In this document: piece after piece, positions 19,427-29,493 of the stretch
How the letters are laid out: every line of letters begins with the position of its first letter
Numbering within the stretch: position 1 is the first letter of the stretch
Assembly (NCBI GenBank): GCA_036567785.1
Contig: DATCTV010000030.1
Location: 1 to 64,000, forward strand
Origin: Desulfomonilia bacterium
GTDB taxonomy: Bacteria > Desulfobacterota > Desulfomonilia > UBA1062
DNA: 64,000 nucleotides
Reading direction: 5' to 3'
Program-made: the position numbers and the translations under genes
Notes under the pieces: generated by a model
What the model saw: only the letters and a program-made list of their open reading frames with translations
Databases searched by the model: none
What the model was told of the DNA's origin: nothing

Positions 19427-20220
19427 ATCCTAAGCAACAGAAAGATCAGCCTGTCCAGGTGATAGAGGTCGGGGATGGCGTAGCCATCCCCGTGAAATCG
19501 GACGCGGGACTGTTTACTGCCTGGAGGGTTGCGTTCTTCGGTGCCATAGCAGCATTCATAGCCCTTATAATCTTCAAGCCGGATCCATACCTCAGTATAA
19601 TAAGGTTTGTTCCAGACGGCATACTGATTACATTTCAGGTTACGGTCGAATCGATACTTCTGGCGCTAGTAATAGGTTTGTTTACCGGGCTGGGCCGGAT
19701 ATCAAAAAACAGATATATCAATGGCATTGCATCGCTGTATGTCGAGGTCATCAGAGGGATACCGCTGCTTGTTCAGCTCTTTTACATCTATTATGCGCTG
19801 GCCAAATTCGTCAACATCCCTGACATGTTAAGCGCCGTTATCGCTATGGCTGTCTGCTATGGCGCATATATGGGTGAGGTTTTCAGGGCTGGCATCCAGG
19901 CGATTTCCAAAGGTCAGATGGAAGCTGCCCGTTCGTTGGGCATGACATCGACTCAGGCAATGATACATGTAATACTTCCGCAGGCGATAAGGACTATTCT
20001 TCCGCCGGTAGGTAATGAATTCGTGGCGCTGCTGAAAGACTCGTCGCTTGTCTCCATCCTTGCGGTTTCCGATCTCTTGAGGAGGGGAAGAGAATATGCA
20101 TCGGAGACATTCACCTATTTCGAGACATATACGGTCATCGCACTGGTCTATCTGATGATCACGCTGTTCTTCTCAAAACTCATTAGCATCATGGAGGAAA
20201 GGGTAAATGCCGGAAAGTAG
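19417..20220 (+). CDS. Polar amino acid ABC transporter, permease
   Basis: This 267-aa permease of the HisM/GlnP family has an N-terminal cytoplasmic stretch, five transmembrane segments, and the ATPase-coupling EAA loop [29 protein letters not shown]. The GTG start lies inside the last codons of the receptor gene (10-bp overlap). A single permease gene implies a homodimeric channel. The hydrophilic 30-residue N-terminal tail is longer than usual. Confidence 0.92.
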   Translation: MAVNPKQQKDQPVQVIEVGDGVAIPVKSDAGLFTAWRVAFFGAIAAFIALIIFKPDPYLSIIRFVPDGILITFQVTVESILLALVIGLFTGLGRISKNRYINGIASLYVEVIRGIPLLVQLFYIYYALAKFVNIPDMLSAVIAMAVCYGAYMGEVFRAGIQAISKGQMEAARSLGMTSTQAMIHVILPQAIRTILPPVGNEFVALLKDSSLVSILAVSDLLRRGREYASETFTYFETYTVIALVYLMITLFFSKLISIMEERVNAGK

Positions 20221-20953
20221 CAGGCGCAAAATGGTCGAGATAAAAAGCGTAAGCAAGTTCTTCGGAACATTGAAGGCGCTCGACAACGTATCCATGGATG
20301 TCTATGACGGTGAAAAAGTGGTCATTTTAGGCCCAAGCGGAAGCGGAAAAAGTACGCTTCTGAGATCCATCAACAAGCTCGAGGAGATAGACAGGGGAAG
20401 CATCCTTGTCGATGGATTTGATCTGTATGATAAGAAAACAGACATAAATAAGGTAAGGGAAGAGGTCGGGATGGTTTTCCAGGCCTTCAATGTTTTTCCA
20501 CACAAAACGGTTCTGGGAAATCTTACCCTTTCACAGACCGTAGTCAGAAAGCGTACAAAAGACGAGGCAAAAAGGATTGCTGAAGAACTTCTGAAGAAGG
20601 TCGGTATACTTGAAAAGGCGGATATTTATCCGACAAAACTTTCAGGCGGCCAGCAGCAGAGGGTTGCTATTGCAAGGGCTCTGGCCATGCAGCCTAAGCT
20701 CATGCTTTTTGACGAACCGACATCGGCACTGGACCCGGAAATGATAGGCGAGGTTCTTGACGTCATGGTCAGGCTTGCCAGGGAGGGTATGACCATGATC
20801 GTTGTGACCCATGAAATGGGTTTTGCCCGGGAGGTGGCTGACAGGGTGGTGTTCATGGATGAGGGCAGGATTCTCGAAGAGGCCAGTCCAGAGCATTTCT
20901 TCAAAAACCCGGTGCATGAAAGGGCCAAGCAGTTCCTGAGCCAGATCCTTTGA
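20207..20953 (+). CDS. Polar amino acid ABC transporter, ATPase
   Basis: This 248-aa ABC ATPase of the GlnQ/HisP type has Walker [10 protein letters not shown], the signature [15 protein letters not shown], Walker [15 protein letters not shown] and the switch His [18 protein letters not shown] five bases upstream supports the ATG at 20207, which overlaps the permease stop; an internal ATG at 20231 is less likely. It energises the preceding permease. Confidence 0.95.
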   Translation: MPESSRRKMVEIKSVSKFFGTLKALDNVSMDVYDGEKVVILGPSGSGKSTLLRSINKLEEIDRGSILVDGFDLYDKKTDINKVREEVGMVFQAFNVFPHKTVLGNLTLSQTVVRKRTKDEAKRIAEELLKKVGILEKADIYPTKLSGGQQQRVAIARALAMQPKLMLFDEPTSALDPEMIGEVLDVMVRLAREGMTMIVVTHEMGFAREVADRVVFMDEGRILEEASPEHFFKNPVHERAKQFLSQIL

Positions 20954-21005
20954 GGTCCAAACCGATTGACAACTATTTAATCTATATGTAAAAGACTCAA
21001 CGCAT

Positions 21006-21077
21006 GCCAGCGTAGCTCAGTGGTAGAGCAGCTGATTCGTAATCAGCAGGTCAAGGGTTCAACCCCCTTCGCTGGCT
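21006..21077 (+). tRNA. tRNA-Thr (CGT)
   Basis: Cloverleaf: acceptor GCCAGCG/CGCTGGC, D arm GCTC...GAGC, anticodon arm GCTGA/TCAGC with loop TTCGTAA (anticodon CGT), T arm AAGGG...CCCTT with GTTCAAC, discriminator T. CCA is not encoded, in contrast to tRNA-Phe in this window. Confidence 0.95.
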
Positions 21078-21253
21078 TTGGTTATTAATCCAATTAAAAC
21101 CGTTTGTGTGATTTCCAGTCTGCCGTCAGGAATATGAATCCCGTTAAACAAATTAAATCGAAAAACCGATGAAGTAATAAGATCATCTGTTTATTGCTGT
21201 AACTGATGCTAAAAAAATCAGTATAGGAATAAAATGAATAAAGCGGGGTTTAC

Positions 21254-21886
21254 ATGAACATTAGTTTTTTTCCCAGGGTCTTGAAATTCTTTGATCTGTT
21301 TGAGAAACAGAGCAGCCTGGTCAAAGAGGCGGCCGTCATACTTGCCGAAATATGCAGCGATTTCAAAGAGGTCTCAGCCAAATGCCAGAGAATCAATCAG
21401 CTGGAAACTGAAGGCGACAAACTCTCAAGGAACATATCAACACAGCTTTCCCTTACCTTCATTACTCCTCTTGACCGGGAAGATATCCACGCCATAAATA
21501 TGGGACTGGAAGATATACTTAATATGATCAGGGCCATTGCCTCACGCATAGGTCTGTACCAGTTTACAACTGCCATGGAGCCTGCTGCGGCCGATCTGAC
21601 CGGCAGCCTGCAGGTAATTGTCGAGGAAATCGACAGGATGATCAGAAACCTGAGCAGCAGGAATGAGGTTGAAGAGCATTCCAGGACCGTCCACCGCATA
21701 AAGAACGAGTCGGAGCTGCATCTGCTACTGGCTCTTGGCTCGCTCTATGAAAGCAAGCCGTCCGCCAGCGAAGAGCTTTTGCATGTTATCATGTGGACGC
21801 AGATCTACGACCGCATAGAGCAGGCCCTGGAAAAGGCAGAGGCACTTGCCAATATAATCGAAGGAATCAGTATAAAAAATGCCTGA
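21254..21886 (+). CDS. DUF47 (PhoU-like) phosphate transport regulator
   Basis: This 210-aa all-helical protein of the DUF47/PhoU-like family has CQRINQLETEGDKLSRNI with the conserved E..GD metal-binding pattern, and TPLDREDIHAI. It overlaps the PiT transporter gene by eight bases. The DUF47-PiT pairing is widespread, and the DUF47 protein is thought to gate or regulate the transporter. Translational coupling is likely. Confidence 0.9.
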   Translation: MNISFFPRVLKFFDLFEKQSSLVKEAAVILAEICSDFKEVSAKCQRINQLETEGDKLSRNISTQLSLTFITPLDREDIHAINMGLEDILNMIRAIASRIGLYQFTTAMEPAAADLTGSLQVIVEEIDRMIRNLSSRNEVEEHSRTVHRIKNESELHLLLALGSLYESKPSASEELLHVIMWTQIYDRIEQALEKAEALANIIEGISIKNA

Positions 21887-22886
21887 CCTTCCTGTTCTGC
21901 TTGTCATTATTATCTCGGTTGCACTTATCTTTGATTATACCAACGGGGCGCATGACAGTGCCAATGCGATTGCATCGGTTATCTCGACAAGGGTTTTGAC
22001 ACCGAAGATTGCAGTCATCATGACAGGCATTCTCAATTTTGCCGGGGCCTTTCTGGGAACCCATGTTGCCGAGACCATAGGCAAGGGCATCATAAGGCCG
22101 GAGCTGATATCCGGCTGTCATTCTCTGCTGCTGGCTGCGCTGCTGGGTGCGATCTCCTGGAATGTAATAACCCTGACCATCGGCCTGCCGTCGTCTTCTT
22201 CACATGCACTGATCGGGGGCCTCATAGGTGCTGGCATCGTGAACAGCGGATGGAAATCGCTTGAATATCACTCCATACTCACCAAGGTGGTCATCCCTCT
22301 ATTTCTTTCTCCACTGAGCGGTTTTGTCGCCGGTTACCTCTTCATGCTGGGCCTTGCGTGGCTGACTTTCCGGGTACGCTACAAGACGGCCAATAAAGCC
22401 TTTCAAAAGCTCCAGATGCTTGCCGCCGGGTGGATGGCGCTGAGCCATGGTATGAACGATGCCCAGAAAACCATGGGAATTATAGCCCTCGCCCTTGTAG
22501 TGTTCCATAAAATTCCTCAGCTGTACGTTCCGGTATGGGTTAAAGTCGCCTGTGCATCGGTCATCATGATGGGGACGATCAATGGCGGCTGGAAGATCAT
22601 AAAGACCATGGGGCAGAAAATCTTCAAAATGCAGCCTGTCCATGGATTTGCCGCACAAAGTGCCACGGCCGGAGTCATTATGACCGCGTCTCTGCTCGGG
22701 GCACCAGTAAGTACAACCCAGGTCATTTCTTCTTCGGTGCTGGGAGTCGGTGCATCCAAAAGAATTTCAGCCGTCCGCTGGGGTGTGGCCGGGAGTATTG
22801 CGCTTTCCTGGTTTGTGACTATTCCTGCCGCGGCGGTAGTGGGGGCACTGTGCATGTTCTTGTGCCGGTTGATCGGACTGGCATGA
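21879..22886 (+). CDS. PiT-family inorganic phosphate transporter
   Basis: This 335-aa integral membrane protein has the two inverted PiT repeats: DYTNGAHDSANAIASVISTRVLTP near the N-terminus and ALSHGMNDAQKTMGIIAL in the second half, plus GLPSSSSHALIGGLIGAG. It carries metal-phosphate or phosphate in symport with H+ or Na+ across the inner membrane. Its RBS (GAAGGAA) lies within the end of the DUF47 gene. Confidence 0.93.
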   Translation: MPDLPVLLVIIISVALIFDYTNGAHDSANAIASVISTRVLTPKIAVIMTGILNFAGAFLGTHVAETIGKGIIRPELISGCHSLLLAALLGAISWNVITLTIGLPSSSSHALIGGLIGAGIVNSGWKSLEYHSILTKVVIPLFLSPLSGFVAGYLFMLGLAWLTFRVRYKTANKAFQKLQMLAAGWMALSHGMNDAQKTMGIIALALVVFHKIPQLYVPVWVKVACASVIMMGTINGGWKIIKTMGQKIFKMQPVHGFAAQSATAGVIMTASLLGAPVSTTQVISSSVLGVGASKRISAVRWGVAGSIALSWFVTIPAAAVVGALCMFLCRLIGLA

Positions 22887-23031
22887 AGGAAAAGAACAAG
22901 AGGATACAGGCTGACCTGAACCGGTATATCTTCACGCATTCCTGAATCATTGCCACAATCAACGGATTGCTGTAATATATAATTGTTCATTCATGTCCTG
23001 ATAGAAAATAATCTCTTAAGAGGAGGTTTTT

Positions 23032-24963
23032 ATGAATAAACGGTACAGAGGTATTACCGGCAATGTATTGATGAGGGTTTTACTGAGCGGTTTACTGTTT
23101 GGGGCTTCTGTCTTCATGGTCTTTGGCACTGCAGCGGCTGATCCACCGACACATCTGACAATAATGCATACCAACGACCTTCATTCCCACTTTGTAGGAA
23201 TCGGGCCCGAAGCCGATTACACACCGTTGTCAATAAATGACGACAATACTATTGGAGGCTTTGCACGCATCGCCACAAAGGTCAAGGACATCCGTGCCGG
23301 GCGTCTGTTGGAAGGTACTCCAACCCTGCTCGTTGATGCAGGCGACTTCATGATGGGTACAGCATTCACCCTGCAGCGCGGTACATCGGAATTGACGCTC
23401 ATGGACATGCTTGGATACGACGTGCTAACGATAGGCAACCACGAATTCGACTGGACGCCAACCGAAACGGCAAAAATATACGGACTTATTCCAAGTCTTG
23501 GCCTCAATATGAAAGTGGTGGCCTCGAACCTTATCTTCTCAGATACCAGCCCCAAGGATGATGCCCTTCAAGCCCTGTTTGGCATAGGCAATGTGATCCA
23601 GCCTTATTACATCAAAGATGTAAACGGGCTCAAAGTCGGCTTCTTCGGTCTGATGGGCAAAGACGCCGCCAGCGTGGCCCCGTTTGCATCACCTGTTGAT
23701 TTTGATGTTCCGGCCACTGCGGCCCAGGCGGCGGTAACAGCACTGAAGGCCGAAGGCGCTCGGCTGATTGTATGCCTGTCACATTCCGGTCTTGAAGAAG
23801 ACTCTGCACTGGCACTGGCGGTTCCCGGAATAGATGTGATCATAAGCGGCCATACCCATGAGAGGTCCGAAACCCCCATCATGTCAGGGAATACCATTAT
23901 CGTACAGGCAGGCTCCAACGGGCGTTATCTGGGCGTGCTTGACCTTGACCTCACACAAACCGCGCCGTATTTCTCATCGTATGAACTTGTGCCTATCAAT
24001 GACTCGATACCCGGTGATGAGGTCATTGTAGATGCTACAAACAGCCTCAAGCTGGAAATAAACGATATCCTTTCCGGGGTACTCGGATATCCGTACACCT
24101 TTGACGGGATTGTAGCAGAAACCGCCTATGACCTCATATGTACAGCTGGAGAGGAAACCAATCTAGGAAATCTAGTGGCAGACTCCATGCGCTGGATGGT
24201 CGATCAGGTGGATTATGACCCGGCCGATCCTGAATCACGCAAGGTTGACCTCGCAGTGGAATCCAACGGCGTCATTCGCGACGATATTCTGAAAGGAACG
24301 ACAGGTCTTATCAGTTTCTCTGACGCCTTCAGGGTACTTCCTCTGGGGTTCGGCCTTGAGAAAGATATTAACGGTGATCCTTTCGTCGGCTATCCGATGG
24401 TGACTTTCTATGTGACCGCCTCTGAAATCAGAAAGGCGCTCGAAGTTATTACGACCGTTTACCCTCTAAAGGGAAATAACAGCGACTACTGGCTCAATGT
24501 AAGCGGGCTCAAATTCGAATATAACCCCAAACTCCTGCTGTTCTACCGGGTCCGAAAGATATATATGGGCGACGAGACGAATGGTTACGATACAAAACCC
24601 CTGAATACCACTTTTACGAACAAGAAACTCTACAAGATTGCAATCAACTATTATGTTGCACAGTTTATAGCGGTCATCGGCGACTACACCTACGGGTTCC
24701 TTAAAATTGTTCCCAAGGACAAGAACGGTGTAAGTTATCTTGACAAAACCGCGCATCCGGAAGGACTGAACGAGGCGCGTGTTGATAAGGACCCCCTGAC
24801 ACCAGGTGTGCAGGAACTTCAGCAATGGGAAGGATTCATGAGATATCTCGAATCATTTGATGACATCAGGGGCCAGAGCTATCCAGATGTCCCTGACCTG
24901 TATAAGGGCCCGACGGGCAGAATCAAACAGACAAACTGTTTTATAAGCACTGCAAACCTTTAG
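23032..24963 (+). CDS. 5'-nucleotidase/UshA-type periplasmic metallophosphatase
   Basis: This 643-aa protein has a signal peptide (cleaved after about residue 35) and an N-terminal metallophosphoesterase domain with TNDLHSHF, DAGDFMMG, GNHEFDW, LSHSGLEED and SGHTHERSE. A C-terminal 5'-nucleotidase domain binds substrate (TNLGNLVADSMRW, ESNGVIRDDI). It would release phosphate from nucleotides in the periplasm, which fits the adjacent PiT phosphate uptake pair. AAGAGGAGG precedes the ATG. Whether it is a 5'-nucleotidase, 2',3'-cyclic phosphodiesterase or UDP-sugar hydrolase cannot be decided. Confidence 0.9.
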   Translation: MNKRYRGITGNVLMRVLLSGLLFGASVFMVFGTAAADPPTHLTIMHTNDLHSHFVGIGPEADYTPLSINDDNTIGGFARIATKVKDIRAGRLLEGTPTLLVDAGDFMMGTAFTLQRGTSELTLMDMLGYDVLTIGNHEFDWTPTETAKIYGLIPSLGLNMKVVASNLIFSDTSPKDDALQALFGIGNVIQPYYIKDVNGLKVGFFGLMGKDAASVAPFASPVDFDVPATAAQAAVTALKAEGARLIVCLSHSGLEEDSALALAVPGIDVIISGHTHERSETPIMSGNTIIVQAGSNGRYLGVLDLDLTQTAPYFSSYELVPINDSIPGDEVIVDATNSLKLEINDILSGVLGYPYTFDGIVAETAYDLICTAGEETNLGNLVADSMRWMVDQVDYDPADPESRKVDLAVESNGVIRDDILKGTTGLISFSDAFRVLPLGFGLEKDINGDPFVGYPMVTFYVTASEIRKALEVITTVYPLKGNNSDYWLNVSGLKFEYNPKLLLFYRVRKIYMGDETNGYDTKPLNTTFTNKKLYKIAINYYVAQFIAVIGDYTYGFLKIVPKDKNGVSYLDKTAHPEGLNEARVDKDPLTPGVQELQQWEGFMRYLESFDDIRGQSYPDVPDLYKGPTGRIKQTNCFISTANL

Positions 24964-24985
24964 ATTTAAGAATATTAAATTCATA

Positions 24986-25020
24986 TCCCGCATCTTCCCC
25001 GGATCAGGGAGGATGCGGGA
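24986..25020 (+). terminator. Probable terminator hairpin after the nucleotidase gene
   Basis: A perfect nine-base stem TCCCGCATC/GATGCGGGA is continued inside by TCCC/GGGA around a seven-base loop, 22 bp after the stop. Only a short, interrupted T stretch (CTCTTT) follows, so termination may be inefficient. Confidence 0.6.
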
Positions 25021-25139
25021 ATCGCTCTTTAAATGCCCGGCAGTATGCAGTATTCGCTGTACCAGTACATGATGCAAGCTGGCAGTTATTCTCTTGACGT
25101 TGCAGGCATTCTTCCGTAGGTTTTTATCCGGAGGTGGAT

Positions 25140-25613
25140 ATGCAGGGGGAAAATAAAAAATTCATATACAATCCGATAGTAATAATGTCGATAGTTGTGT
25201 TCATTGTGGGATTCGGCCTTGGCTTCTATATCTGGGGCTATCATAAGGAGAAAGAAAAGGATTACAAGGCGATGCTCAAGGATATCATCAGCTATATCGA
25301 CGGCATGGAACGCCTTAATGCAGATCTGACAAAAGAAGTGGAGGGCCTGAAAAAGGATAACAGCATGCTGAAGAGCCCCTCAAATGCCCAGCTTGTCGCC
25401 CTTCAGTCAAAGATTGAGTCGCTTCAGAATGAAAATACGAGTCTGAGGTCAATGGCCGGACAAAGCCAGTATCTTATCCAGGAAAATGCAAGGCTCAATT
25501 CCGAAATCCAGATGCTTAGATCCAGACTAGGTGTTTCATCGACACCGGACGCTCAACAGCAGGGTTTGAATAATGTGACGCCGGTTCCGGGAGGACAGAA
25601 AGTAAACAAGTAG
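25140..25613 (+). CDS. Membrane-anchored coiled-coil protein of unknown function
   Basis: This 157-aa protein has one N-terminal transmembrane helix (about residues 12-34, IVIMSIVVFIVGFGLGFYIWGY). A long heptad-rich coiled coil (about 40-130) follows, with a short Pro/Gly/Gln tail. GGAGG ends six bases before the ATG; an in-frame GTG at 25134 overlaps that Shine-Dalgarno and is rejected. The layout resembles small envelope spacer or scaffolding proteins, but no family is recognised. Confidence 0.65.
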   Translation: MQGENKKFIYNPIVIMSIVVFIVGFGLGFYIWGYHKEKEKDYKAMLKDIISYIDGMERLNADLTKEVEGLKKDNSMLKSPSNAQLVALQSKIESLQNENTSLRSMAGQSQYLIQENARLNSEIQMLRSRLGVSSTPDAQQQGLNNVTPVPGGQKVNK

Positions 25614-25615
25614 CG

Positions 25616-27073
25616 TTAGTACTGATCGATCACTTTGATAAAAGATTCTGCAAGATAAGGATCGAATTGAGCTCCTTTACATCTGTTTATTTCTATGATG
25701 GCCTCTTTTGTGCTGAGGGCTCTGCGGTACGGTCTTTCAGAAGTCATTGCATCGAATGTATCTGCCAGGGCTATGATTCTTGAAAGCAGTGGAATTTCAT
25801 CGCCTTTGAGTCCTGACGGATATCCTTTACCGTCATATCGCTCATGATGATGTCTTATTATTTCTGTCTCTCGATGCATTATGGAAATCGATTTAAGAAT
25901 ATCTGCACCTATGTCAGGATGTTTTTTGATTATGGCAAATTCTTCATCTGTTAACGATGTGGGCTTTAAAAGTATGTTATCAGGAATTCCAACCTTTCCT
26001 ATGTCATGGAGTTTTGATGAAATGTAAAGTATGTCCCTGTCTATCTCACCCAGGCCCAGATAATCCGCCTGCATTATTGAAATTGATGTCACCCTTGTCG
26101 AATGCTGGGATGTGTAAGGGTCTCTGGCATCCATAATCTTTGCCATGCCATAAAGTGTAGAGAGGATGCTTTCATAAAGTTCCTGGTAAAGAACCACGTT
26201 TTCCATTCTTTCCGCAGTCCTTTGCAGCAGATACAATATCTTCTGTTCATTATCGGAAGAAAGCATGACATGGGTTTTAATGCTCAATACCCCGAATATC
26301 TGGTTTTCAATTATAAGAGGAAAGAAAGTATTAATGCCTCTTGAACTGTTCCATGTGCATTCTTTTCTTAAAACGTGTCCTTTAAGGAAGTTATCGTCAA
26401 AATAAATATCTCCTTCAGGTGTTGCGAGCGATCCTTCACGCTGGTTTGCCGGGAGAAAACTGACCTGCGAATCAGAAAGCAATTCTCTGGCAAGATCGAT
26501 AATTGCATTAATAATCTCATGCACACCCTTGAGCCTTGTGATCCTGTAGGACATGTTCTGAAGAGAATTTATCTCCTGGGATTTGTCTTCTATCTGTTCC
26601 GTCAGATTATCAATCATACGGTGGAATTGCAGTTCTTCCGAGAAGCGCCTGTTCTCTTCAAGTATTAACTTTTCCCGCTTGACCTTGTTAATTATGTACT
26701 GAATCTGTTTTACTTTGAATGGCTTGGTGATGAAATCCGATGCACCCTGCTTCATCGCTTCGATGGCCATTTCAATAGAGGCATGTCCTGTTATTACTAT
26801 GACAGGCAGGCTTACATCTTTCTCCTTGACTTTCTTCAGCAGTTCAATGCCTGTCATGTTGGGCATCATGATATCGGTCAGCACACATAGCAGCCCTCCG
26901 GAGTCCAGAAGGGCACACGCTTCCTTACCGTCTCTGGCCGAAAGTATTTCGAACCCCTGCTCGGACAGCATTTCAGTGAGCGTATCCAGGATTCCGGGAT
27001 CGTCATCAACGATTAGAATTCTTTCGTTATTGTCCTGTTTGTTATCATTCGTTGACACTGATGTATCAGCCAT
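25616..27073 (-). CDS. Response regulator with HD-GYP domain (c-di-GMP phosphodiesterase)
   Basis: This 485-aa protein has an N-terminal receiver domain with phosphoacceptor in CVLTDIMMPNMTG and Lys in FITKPFKV. A coiled-coil linker, a degenerate GAF-like region (about 170-290) and a C-terminal HD-GYP domain follow, with SSKLHDIGKVGIPD, HHERYDGKGYPSGLKGDEIPLLSRIIALADTFDAM. All HD and GYP residues are intact, so it is predicted to hydrolyse cyclic di-GMP when phosphorylated. No cognate histidine kinase is in the window. Confidence 0.93.
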   Translation of the reverse strand: MADTSVSTNDNKQDNNERILIVDDDPGILDTLTEMLSEQGFEILSARDGKEACALLDSGGLLCVLTDIMMPNMTGIELLKKVKEKDVSLPVIVITGHASIEMAIEAMKQGASDFITKPFKVKQIQYIINKVKREKLILEENRRFSEELQFHRMIDNLTEQIEDKSQEINSLQNMSYRITRLKGVHEIINAIIDLARELLSDSQVSFLPANQREGSLATPEGDIYFDDNFLKGHVLRKECTWNSSRGINTFFPLIIENQIFGVLSIKTHVMLSSDNEQKILYLLQRTAERMENVVLYQELYESILSTLYGMAKIMDARDPYTSQHSTRVTSISIMQADYLGLGEIDRDILYISSKLHDIGKVGIPDNILLKPTSLTDEEFAIIKKHPDIGADILKSISIMHRETEIIRHHHERYDGKGYPSGLKGDEIPLLSRIIALADTFDAMTSERPYRRALSTKEAIIEINRCKGAQFDPYLAESFIKVIDQY

Positions 27074-27158
27074 GATTAAGAACCTTCTTTTAAAAGTTAT
27101 AGTGCTATCCTGGCAGGCAAAGTATTTATCGAAAGAAATATGGATATACTTTAAAGAT

Positions 27159-28166
27159 TTATTTGCGTTGAATGGATTTGAGATTTTCTATACCCGCACT
27201 GTGCTCACTGTAGGTACGTGAAAACTGATGGTGCCCGTTTCCTTTTGAAACAAAAAATAAATAATTTGTTTCATCTGGCCAGAGGGCGGCCTTGATGGAA
27301 CTCTGGCTGGGGCTGCAGATCGGCCCCGGAGGCAAGCCCGGATGAAGATAGGTGTTGTAGGGAGTGCTTCTCCTTAAATCATAGGGTTCTATCTCTCTTC
27401 TGAAACCCGGAATGCCATAGATGGCGGTCGGGTCTGACTGCAGCTTCATTCCCATACGGAGCCTGTTGTGAAATACGGATGAAATGATTGGCTTTTCACT
27501 CTCGCACTGGGCTTCCTTTTCTATCATTGATGCTAAAGTCAAAACTTCGAGCTCGGTAAAGCCTATCTGTTTTGCCCTCAATTTCATTTCAGGGGAATAT
27601 TTCTCCTTGAACCTGTTCACCATCCGGTCAATTATCTCATTGGGCGTCATGTGAGGTATTATTTCATATGTGTCCGGATATAGAAAACCTTCCATGCTAG
27701 GGGCCTTCACCCCGAATACCTTTGTGGTTTCTTCTGACATTGCAATTCTAATGAAATCATCTTTTGAAAAATATATTTTTTCCGATTCCAGTCTTTCCGC
27801 GATGTCAAAGATATTGTAGCCTTCCTTGATGGTAAGCCTGTATTTGACATAATCGCCCTTGAACAGCATCTTTAATATCTCGTCCGGATAGTGGTTGCCG
27901 TCGAATCGATAAGTACCTGCACGAAGATTTTTTGCCTTCTGCCTGACCATGGCCAGGGCCATGAACATGGGTGCGTTGGTGATGATATCGTTTTCTTTCA
28001 GGGTTTTTGATATCTTCCAGGCGCTTGTTCCAGGCTTTATCTCAACTGTAATAAGCCTGCCGGGAGATATCGGTGTATATAAAAACAATGAGATAATCCC
28101 GGCTATGCCGCATATCAGAATAACCAGAACAGTCATCAATGTAATCTTAATCTTTTTCTTTATCAT
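27159..28166 (-). CDS. mltG: Endolytic murein transglycosylase MltG
   Basis: This 335-aa inner-membrane protein (one N-terminal helix) has the YceG/MltG domain: catalytic Glu in ASMIEKEAQCESEKPIISSVFHNRL, then MKLQSDPTAIYGI and YNTYLHPGLPPGPICSPSQSSI. It cleaves nascent glycan strands and sets their length. The ATG at 28166 is preferred over the frame start at 28181 and overlaps the end of ruvX, with which it is co-transcribed. Confidence 0.95.
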   Translation of the reverse strand: MIKKKIKITLMTVLVILICGIAGIISLFLYTPISPGRLITVEIKPGTSAWKISKTLKENDIITNAPMFMALAMVRQKAKNLRAGTYRFDGNHYPDEILKMLFKGDYVKYRLTIKEGYNIFDIAERLESEKIYFSKDDFIRIAMSEETTKVFGVKAPSMEGFLYPDTYEIIPHMTPNEIIDRMVNRFKEKYSPEMKLRAKQIGFTELEVLTLASMIEKEAQCESEKPIISSVFHNRLRMGMKLQSDPTAIYGIPGFRREIEPYDLRRSTPYNTYLHPGLPPGPICSPSQSSIKAALWPDETNYLFFVSKGNGHHQFSRTYSEHSAGIENLKSIQRK

Positions 28167-28578
28167 TATTCCTTGAGTCAATGTAGTTCTGCAAAATTAT
28201 ACTTGCAGCAAGAGAATCGACAATCCTTTTTCTTTTTTTGTGTTTTATGTTTATCTGGGCAAGCATGTTATGAGCCTCATATGTTGAAAGCCTTTCATCC
28301 CACAGATTAACAGGAATTCCAAGTTTTTCTTTAAGTGTGTCTGACCATTGAATCACATTGCATCCTGAAGGACCCAGCGTACCGTCCATGTTGTAAGGAA
28401 GGCCTATTATAAGCTCTTCAACGTTATAATCTCTGATCAGCTTCATAATGGATTCATAATGAGAATCGTCGGATCGCACATCTATTATCGTCAGCGGGAC
28501 GGACATGGTCTTGTCAGGATTGCTTATCGCAATTCCCAGCCTCTTAACGCCATAATCAATTGCCATTATGATTCCCAT
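28147..28578 (-). CDS. ruvX: RuvX/YqgF family RNase H-fold nuclease
   Basis: This 143-aa protein has the YqgF fold: AIDYGVKRLGIAIS with the first catalytic Asp, EELIIGLPYNMDGTLG, LWDERLSTYEAHNML and VDSLAASIILQNYID with the last acidic residue. The family is implicated in Holliday junction resolution and pre-16S rRNA processing. It overlaps mltG by 20 bp, a common ruvX-mltG arrangement. Confidence 0.92.
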   Translation of the reverse strand: MGIIMAIDYGVKRLGIAISNPDKTMSVPLTIIDVRSDDSHYESIMKLIRDYNVEELIIGLPYNMDGTLGPSGCNVIQWSDTLKEKLGIPVNLWDERLSTYEAHNMLAQINIKHKKRKRIVDSLAASIILQNYIDSRNNDKEKD

Positions 28579-28664
28579 AATCAGTCTTTGGAATAACTAT
28601 TTTGAGTTGCAAAGATTAAAAATCGCCAGGACAAATACTATTCTGCCGGAAGGGCTGATATCTC

Positions 28665-29492
28665 TTATTGCCAAATGTATTCCTTTACTTCAGCCTGGAT
28701 CGATGATGTGCTCAATACCGGCTGGCCGTAGAAGGCGACAGAGAAAGGAATCTCGTTAACCTGGGAAAGAACGCCGAGCGAACTGCTGCCGTCCGTCAAT
28801 ATGGCATCAATTTCAGGCTCGTTTTTTAACAGGAAATCTGTATCGAGCGGTACTTTACCGGCATATACGGTCTTGGCGGCAAGCATTCTGCCGTCTTTGG
28901 CGTATATCCTTATTTCCACCTGCAGAGATTTCAGAGGTTTGTTTTCATTTTTTATTACGATACCTTTTATTACAAGGATCTGACCATTTTCTCCAATGTT
29001 GAAATACTTGAAAGAGGTGTCTGTATCTTTAATTGAGAAAGGATAAACCACTTCCTGCCTGGATGACTTGTCGCCTATTCCATCAAATATCTTCAGTCTT
29101 CCGGTTTTGCTGTAAGAAAGTATCAGTGCTATTGTTATTATGATCATTACAAATAGACCGGTCAGAGTATTTCTAAGGCTCCTCGGTTTGGTTTTTCTGT
29201 CAACAACCGGTTTCTCGGCAGTTGCTTGCTCGACAACCCGATGTTTGTCACCGGAAAAGGTCAGTCCTGTATCAAGCGGGGCGGATTCGAATTTTTCATC
29301 ATATCCGTTTTGTTTTTTCTGAATATCTTCCGTTTCAGGTTTGCCTGATTCAGGTTCAAGAAGGTCGGGCAATTCTTTCTCAAGCGTGAAGATGTTGGAA
29401 CATACGCTGCATCTCATTCTTATTCCCTTCTTTTGCAGAAGGGAATCGTCAACCTTGAATTTGCTTGAGCATTTCGGGCAGACTATTATCAT
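28665..29492 (-). CDS. Zinc-ribbon and DUF3426 membrane protein
   Basis: This 275-aa protein starts with an MJ0042-type zinc finger (CPKCSSKFKVDDSLL...RCSVCSNIFT). A charged linker, one transmembrane helix (about residues 110-128) and an extracytoplasmic domain like DUF3426 follow, with VIKGIVIKNENKPLKSLQVEIRIYAKDG. Such proteins are common in Deltaproteobacteria, and their role is unknown. It sits between hpt and ruvX on the same strand. Confidence 0.82.
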   Translation of the reverse strand: MIIVCPKCSSKFKVDDSLLQKKGIRMRCSVCSNIFTLEKELPDLLEPESGKPETEDIQKKQNGYDEKFESAPLDTGLTFSGDKHRVVEQATAEKPVVDRKTKPRSLRNTLTGLFVMIIITIALILSYSKTGRLKIFDGIGDKSSRQEVVYPFSIKDTDTSFKYFNIGENGQILVIKGIVIKNENKPLKSLQVEIRIYAKDGRMLAAKTVYAGKVPLDTDFLLKNEPEIDAILTDGSSSLGVLSQVNEIPFSVAFYGQPVLSTSSIQAEVKEYIWQ

Positions 29493-29493
29493 T